Below are positions 5,171 through 8,608 of a stretch of 8,608 nt of DNA, one piece after another. A model generated the notes under the pieces. It saw only the letters and a program-made list of their open reading frames with translations, did no database searches and was not told the origin of the DNA. The position numbers were made by a program, and so were the translations under genes. The stretch's first letter is position 1; every line of letters begins with the position of its first letter. Source of the stretch: RFQD01 sp049314515 (GTDB taxonomy: Bacteria > Actinomycetota > Actinomycetes > Actinomycetales > Microbacteriaceae); contig JBMOEY010000062.1 of assembly GCA_049314515.1 (NCBI GenBank), positions 1-8,608 on the forward strand. The letters run 5' to 3'.

Positions 5171-6010
5171 ATGGCAGAGGCATCGGGTTCGAGCGAGGTT
5201 GTTGCACACGCCACGACTTTTCTCTTCGTCCCCGGTGATCGCCCGGATCGGTTCGTGAAGGCTGTCAACTCCGGTGCCGATGTTGTGATTCTCGACCTCG
5301 AAGACGCTGTCGCACTGACAAACAAAGTGGATGCGCTCGCGCACGTTATCGACGCCCTCACTCCTGGCTCCTCACGCGTTCGCGCTCTCGTTCGGGTGAA
5401 CGCTCAAGCCTCATATCTCGCTCACGAGCTTGTCGCGCTGCGTGCGCTCGCGGCTCAACCAGACCACGGATTGCTCGGCGTCATGCTCCCCAAATCCGAG
5501 TCAGCCAACGACGTCGAGGAGATTCACCGGAAGCTGGGGCTTCCCGTTGTGGCTCTGCTTGAGACTGCGGCCGGTATCGCAAACGCGAACGACATTGTTC
5601 GCGCGGCGGGCGTATCGCGACTTGCGTTTGGCGCGGTCGACTTCGCACGTGACGTCAACGCCACCGAGCCGGCCGTGTTTGACGTGGCACGAGCGCAGAT
5701 TGTCATTGCCTCGCGCGCGGCGGGGCTCGCGGCTCCCATCGATTCGCCGAGTGTGAGCATCCAAGATCTCCACGCGGTCGAGACCGAGTCGCGCCGGGCG
5801 TTGGCGTTCGGGTTCGGGGCAAAAATGTGCATTCACCCGGCACAGGTGCTCGCCATTGTCGCCGGCTTCACGCCGACGAACGAGCAGGTTGCCTGGGCCA
5901 CCCAAGTTGTCGCGCTCGAGGGCAGTGTAACCCAGCTCGACGGTGAGATGATCGACAAGCCCGTAGTCGATCGCGCGAAGAGCATCCTGCGTCGAAAGGA
6001 GCGCGGATGA
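5171..6010 (+). CDS. CitE-like CoA-ester lyase (citramalyl-/malyl-/methylmalyl-CoA lyase family)
   Basis: This 279-residue TIM-barrel protein belongs to the HpcH/HpaI aldolase–CitE family. Landmarks in order: FLFVPGDRPDRF (17-28), DLEDAV (42-47), RVN (75-77), LPKSES (106-111), LLETAAGI (129-136) with Glu131 and FGAVDFARD (153-161) with Asp157 as the two Mg2+ ligands, APIDSPS (188-194), and KMCIHPAQV (218-226). All metal and CoA-site residues expected of an active lyase are present. Members cleave 3-hydroxy-dicarboxylyl-CoA thioesters: citramalyl-CoA to acetyl-CoA and pyruvate, malyl-CoA to acetyl-CoA and glyoxylate, or beta-methylmalyl-CoA to propionyl-CoA and glyoxylate; some also hydrolyse or condense. 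The subunit is free-standing; no citrate-lyase alpha or acyl-carrier gene lies in the window, arguing against citrate lyase proper. ATG 5171 lacks a clear Shine-Dalgarno site and is 8 bp after the previous stop, so reinitiation is likely. Its stop overlaps the next ATG by 4 nt. Confidence 0.92.
   Translation: MAEASGSSEVVAHATTFLFVPGDRPDRFVKAVNSGADVVILDLEDAVALTNKVDALAHVIDALTPGSSRVRALVRVNAQASYLAHELVALRALAAQPDHGLLGVMLPKSESANDVEEIHRKLGLPVVALLETAAGIANANDIVRAAGVSRLAFGAVDFARDVNATEPAVFDVARAQIVIASRAAGLAAPIDSPSVSIQDLHAVETESRRALAFGFGAKMCIHPAQVLAIVAGFTPTNEQVAWATQVVALEGSVTQLDGEMIDKPVVDRAKSILRRKERG
5995..6001 (+). promoter_or_regulatory. Strong Shine-Dalgarno site for the CoA transferase gene
   Basis: AAAGGAG lies inside the 3' end of the lyase gene, 5 nt before ATG 6007. 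Together with the ATGA stop/start overlap it fixes the start and implies coupled translation of lyase and CoA transferase. Confidence 0.8.
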
Positions 6011-7146
6011 CTCGCCCACTCGACGGCATCACCGTCATCAGTCTTGAGCAGGCCGTGGCCGCACCGTTCGCGTCCCGGCAACTCAGCGACCTCGGCGCTC
6101 GCGTCATCAAAATCGAACGCGATGCCGGCGATTTCGCCCGTGCGTACGACACGACCGTGCACGGTGAGGCGAGCTATTTCGTGTGGATCAACCGCAACAA
6201 AGAGAGCGTCGTGCTCGACCTCAAGAGCGAGGCGGGCATCACAGCTCTACGGGCGCTTGTTGCTCAGGCCGACGTCTTCATTCAGAACCTTGCGCCCGGC
6301 GCCATCGAGCGCCTCGGACTCGGCCCCGCCGAGGCAACCGCGCTCAACCCGCAGCTCATCTACGTATCGATCTCGGGCTACGGGCGCGGCGGCGAGTATG
6401 AACAGAAAAAGGCGTACGACCTGCTCGTGCAGTGCGAGTCGGGGCTCGTGAGCATCACGGGTACGCCCGAGGTACCCAGTCGGGTCGGAACGTCGGTCGC
6501 CGACATTGCGGCCGGCATGTATGCGTATTCCGGAGTGCTGTCGGCGCTCATCCAGCGCGGTCGAACGGGTAGGGGAGATGTGCTCGAGATTTCGATGCTC
6601 GAAGCGCTGGGCGAATGGATGATGCAGCCCTACCTGTACGCCGAATACGGTGGCACCCCTCAGGTGCGTTCCGGCGGTCAGCACGCCACCATCGCACCGT
6701 ACGGGCCGTTCAACACGAGTGACGGCACGGTGTTCTTCTCGATTCAGAACGAACGCGAGTGGGTCAAGTTCTGCGACATCGTCTTGCGTGACGCGTATGT
6801 GGCGACGGATCCTCGTTTTGATGCCGGCACGCATCGGGTAGCGAACCGACCAGCCCTGCACGACGAGATCAATGCCGTTTTCTCCACCCTCACCGTGACC
6901 GAAGCTATCGCCCGGTTAGAAGAGGCGGGAGTCGCCAACGCGCAGTTGCGCAACATGCTCGAGTTCTCGGCACATCCGCAACTTGTGGCGCGCAACCGCT
7001 GGCGCGAGGTGGGCCTGCCCAACGGCGAGACCGCGCGCAGCCTGATTCCGCCGGTGACGGCCGACTCGTACGAACCGGTCATGGGGCCCATTCCGGCGCT
7101 CGGTGCCGACACCGAACGCGTGTTGCGCGAGTTTGGGCTGAGCTAG
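6007..7146 (+). CDS. Family III CoA transferase (CaiB/BaiF/FrC type)
   Basis: This 379-residue protein fits family III CoA transferases, which move CoA between carboxylates through an aspartyl mixed anhydride. Landmarks are LDGITVISLEQAVAAPF at the N-terminus (5-21), GARVIKIER (30-38), NRNKESVVLDLK (62-73), YVSISGYG (119-126), YDLLVQCESGL (137-147) and VGTSVADIAAGMYA (160-173), where Asp166 aligns with the catalytic aspartate of formyl-CoA transferase. Length is normal (about 380-410). Known members act on carnitine, formate/oxalate, succinate/mesaconate, citramalate and itaconate; the substrate here is not readable from the sequence. It is the last gene of the + strand cluster and translationally coupled to the CitE-like lyase, so it most likely supplies or recycles the CoA ester the cluster works on, for instance succinyl-CoA-dependent activation of mesaconate, itaconate or citramalate. 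Confidence 0.92.
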   Translation: MTRPLDGITVISLEQAVAAPFASRQLSDLGARVIKIERDAGDFARAYDTTVHGEASYFVWINRNKESVVLDLKSEAGITALRALVAQADVFIQNLAPGAIERLGLGPAEATALNPQLIYVSISGYGRGGEYEQKKAYDLLVQCESGLVSITGTPEVPSRVGTSVADIAAGMYAYSGVLSALIQRGRTGRGDVLEISMLEALGEWMMQPYLYAEYGGTPQVRSGGQHATIAPYGPFNTSDGTVFFSIQNEREWVKFCDIVLRDAYVATDPRFDAGTHRVANRPALHDEINAVFSTLTVTEAIARLEEAGVANAQLRNMLEFSAHPQLVARNRWREVGLPNGETARSLIPPVTADSYEPVMGPIPALGADTERVLREFGLS

Positions 7147-7154
7147 CAAGCCAG

Positions 7155-8057
7155 CTACTGCCGCGTGACTTTGCCCGAAATCGAAGCAACCGGCTGCAAG
7201 AACACCGGCTTCGCGAAGATCCACCCGGCGACGATGAGCACGAGCGAGACGGCAAAGATGATGAGTCCAGCCCATCCGTCGCCATCGTTCGCGGCATACA
7301 TGTGGTTAAGGTTGCGAAGTGCCCCGGTGGCAAGAACGAGCGTGATGTGCACGATCACGAACAACACGAAGAAGAACATCACGGGCAGGTGAACCGCGCG
7401 GGCGAGCGCCAGCGGGTAGATGCGCGAGATGCGTGCCTTGGGGCCCGGCCACGCGTTCGACAAGCGGATTCCGGTGATGATTGCAAGCGGAGCCGCAACA
7501 AACACGATCGTGAAATACGCGAGCTGTTGCAGCGAGTTGTAGTTGACCCAGCCGTTCTCGGTGGGCCACTGCAATGAGGCATATTGGATGGCCGCCGACC
7601 AGGCATTGGGTAGCACGTCCCACGAGGTCGGAACGAGGCGCATCCATTGGCCGGTCACGAACAGAAGCACGACGAACACGACACCGTTCATGACCCACAT
7701 CGTGTCGAGCGAGAGGTGGAACCAGAGGTCAAGCGAGATTTTTCGCGGGCTCCCCTTGGTGCGGAGCAGACCTGTGTTGTTGCGCGTCCAGTAGGCGACC
7801 GGTCGTTGCGTGGTGCGCACGAGCCAGCCGGTGCGCACAATGAGCACGATGAAGAACGCGTTCAAGAAGTGCTGAAAGTTGAGCCACCACGGAAAACCAA
7901 CCGGCGCGTTGGCGGGCAACGGCGTCTCGCCTGGAAACTGCGCGAGAAACGCGAGACCAGCGTCGGTCTCTCGCCACCATCGCGCCACGAGCACTGCGAC
8001 CACAAGTGCGACGATTGCGACCGGGATGCCGATGGCCAGCTGCTTCGTGCGACTCAT
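7155..8057 (-). CDS. Membrane cytochrome b-like protein, coupled to etfA
   Basis: This 300-residue integral membrane protein has about six hydrophobic segments (roughly 7-25, 60-80, 115-137, 178-198, 222-245, 262-282). Histidines lie where b-type haem ligands would sit: His63 at the start of segment 2, His114 at the start of segment 3, and His223 and His237, 14 residues apart in segment 5 (HLPVMFFFVLFVIVH). This layout is typical of the cytochrome b/b6 and b561-type families that pass electrons between a redox partner and quinone; haem binding itself is inferred. Its ATG (8057-8055) overlaps the etfA stop by 4 nt (ATGA), with GGAAG (8069-8065) 7 nt upstream as a weak Shine-Dalgarno site, so it is probably translated together with etfA. 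That pairing suggests electron transfer from ETF to the membrane. Alternatives are the cytochrome subunit of a molybdopterin or other oxidoreductase whose other subunits lie outside the window. It ends 8 bp from the convergent CoA transferase gene. Confidence 0.8.
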   Translation of the reverse strand: MSRTKQLAIGIPVAIVALVVAVLVARWWRETDAGLAFLAQFPGETPLPANAPVGFPWWLNFQHFLNAFFIVLIVRTGWLVRTTQRPVAYWTRNNTGLLRTKGSPRKISLDLWFHLSLDTMWVMNGVVFVVLLFVTGQWMRLVPTSWDVLPNAWSAAIQYASLQWPTENGWVNYNSLQQLAYFTIVFVAAPLAIITGIRLSNAWPGPKARISRIYPLALARAVHLPVMFFFVLFVIVHITLVLATGALRNLNHMYAANDGDGWAGLIIFAVSLVLIVAGWIFAKPVFLQPVASISGKVTRQ

Positions 8058-8608
8058 CGACGTGCTTCCAGCTCAGCGATCAGCGCGGGTACAACGGTGA
8101 ACACGTCACCCACCACGCCGAAGTCGGCGACGTCGAAGATCGGAGCATCCGCATCCTTATTAATCGCGATGATGGTGCCGGCGGTTTGCATGCCCGCGCG
8201 GTGCTGAATCGCGCCCGAAATGCCGAGCGCCACGTAGAGCTGGGGTGACACGGTCACGCCGGTCTGGCCCACCTGATGCGTTTGACCGATGAACCCGGCG
8301 TCGACGGCGGCCCGGGATGCTCCCACGGCGGCACCGAGCGAATCGGCGAGCTGCTCGACGAGAACGAACTTCTCTTCGGAGCCGAGTCCGCGACCACCCG
8401 AGACGACGCGCTCCGCGGCACGCAGGTCGGGACGCGAGGACTCCGAGGATTGCACTTCGACCGAGTCGATCACTCCGGCACGCGTGCCCGAGACGTCAAC
8501 GGCGACGGTGGTGACACCGGGCTTGGTCGTTGGCGTGCGGCCCTCGGGCGAACCCTGACGAACCGTGGCGATGACGAGGCCACCGGTTGTGCTCGATTCG
8601 GTGGTGTA
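8054..8608 (-). CDS. etfA: Electron-transfer flavoprotein alpha subunit, C-terminal part (cut by window end)
   Basis: The frame stays open to the window edge, giving 184 residues; a full subunit is about 320, so the N-terminal part lies outside. The FAD-binding C-terminal domain is complete. In fragment numbering it shows SGGRGLG (70-76), ASRAAVDAG (97-105), HQVGQTG (111-117), and the family signature LYVALGISGAIQH (124-136) with AGM and INKDADAPIF following. EtfA with EtfB carries electrons from acyl-CoA dehydrogenases to the respiratory chain, usually through ETF-quinone oxidoreductase. An internal GTG at 8473-8471 is not a real start: the upstream 45 codons read in frame as typical EtfA sequence. 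etfB would be expected further upstream on the same strand. The stop overlaps the start of the membrane cytochrome gene. Confidence 0.95.
   Translation of the reverse strand, partial: YTTESSTTGGLVIATVRQGSPEGRTPTTKPGVTTVAVDVSGTRAGVIDSVEVQSSESSRPDLRAAERVVSGGRGLGSEEKFVLVEQLADSLGAAVGASRAAVDAGFIGQTHQVGQTGVTVSPQLYVALGISGAIQHRAGMQTAGTIIAINKDADAPIFDVADFGVVGDVFTVVPALIAELEARR

Noticed and set aside
4344..5207. 287-residue open frame antisense to the fumarase/hydratase junction
   Set aside because: It spans two well-supported + strand genes and their junction, and has no recognisable domain.
5171..6010. Citrate lyase beta subunit (citE) as the specific name
   Set aside because: No genes for the alpha subunit, acyl carrier protein or accessory proteins are nearby; the protein is better called a free-standing CitE-like CoA-ester lyase.
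5501..6019. 172-residue open frame antisense to the CitE-like lyase
   Set aside because: Shadow of the lyase coding sequence; no family features or start signal.
7647..8207. 186-residue + strand frame opposite the cytochrome and etfA
   Set aside because: Composition is typical of a shadow frame, and it crosses the conserved etfA/cytochrome overlap.

Overview
The window looks like chromosomal DNA of a high-GC actinobacterium, most likely a member of the Microbacteriaceae. Reasons: G/C-rich third codon positions throughout, actinobacterial-style lipoproteins and ETF, a tRNA without an encoded CCA, and several genes whose start codon follows a -10-like hexamer by 6-7 nt with no Shine-Dalgarno site (leaderless transcripts). 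The taxonomic call is inference from style, not from a marker gene.

Layout. Positions 1-70 hold a CAT-anticodon tRNA whose first four bases lie outside the window. A perfect 19-bp terminator hairpin (72-113) follows, then a gene-free but structured stretch (114-343). On the + strand come a small lipoprotein (344-829), a group II PLP-dependent amino-acid decarboxylase (877-2292) and a second small lipoprotein (2335-2874) that looks like a distant relative of the first.

Four metabolic genes follow on the + strand: a class I [4Fe-4S] fumarase/mesaconase-type hydratase (2931-4601), a MaoC-fold enoyl-CoA hydratase of the FkbR2 / itaconyl- or mesaconyl-CoA hydratase type (4611-5162), a CitE-like CoA-ester lyase (5171-6010) and a family III (CaiB/FrC-type) CoA transferase (6007-7146). 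Gaps are 9 bp, 8 bp and a 4-nt overlap. Read together, these could activate a C5 dicarboxylate (mesaconate, itaconate or citramalate) to its CoA ester, hydrate it and split it. The products would be acetyl-CoA plus pyruvate, or propionyl-CoA plus glyoxylate. The hydratase gene has its own -10-like box over the fumarase stop codon, so the cluster may not be a single transcript.

The right end is on the - strand and converges on the cluster with an 8-bp gap. It holds the C-terminal part of the electron-transfer flavoprotein alpha subunit (8054-8608, cut by the window edge), which overlaps by ATGA a membrane protein with b-type-cytochrome features (7155-8057). The overlap suggests a membrane cytochrome made together with ETF, a possible route from acyl-CoA dehydrogenases to the respiratory chain.

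The strongest candidate for an undescribed system is the four-gene C5-dicarboxylate-CoA module. The ETF-linked cytochrome b is second.
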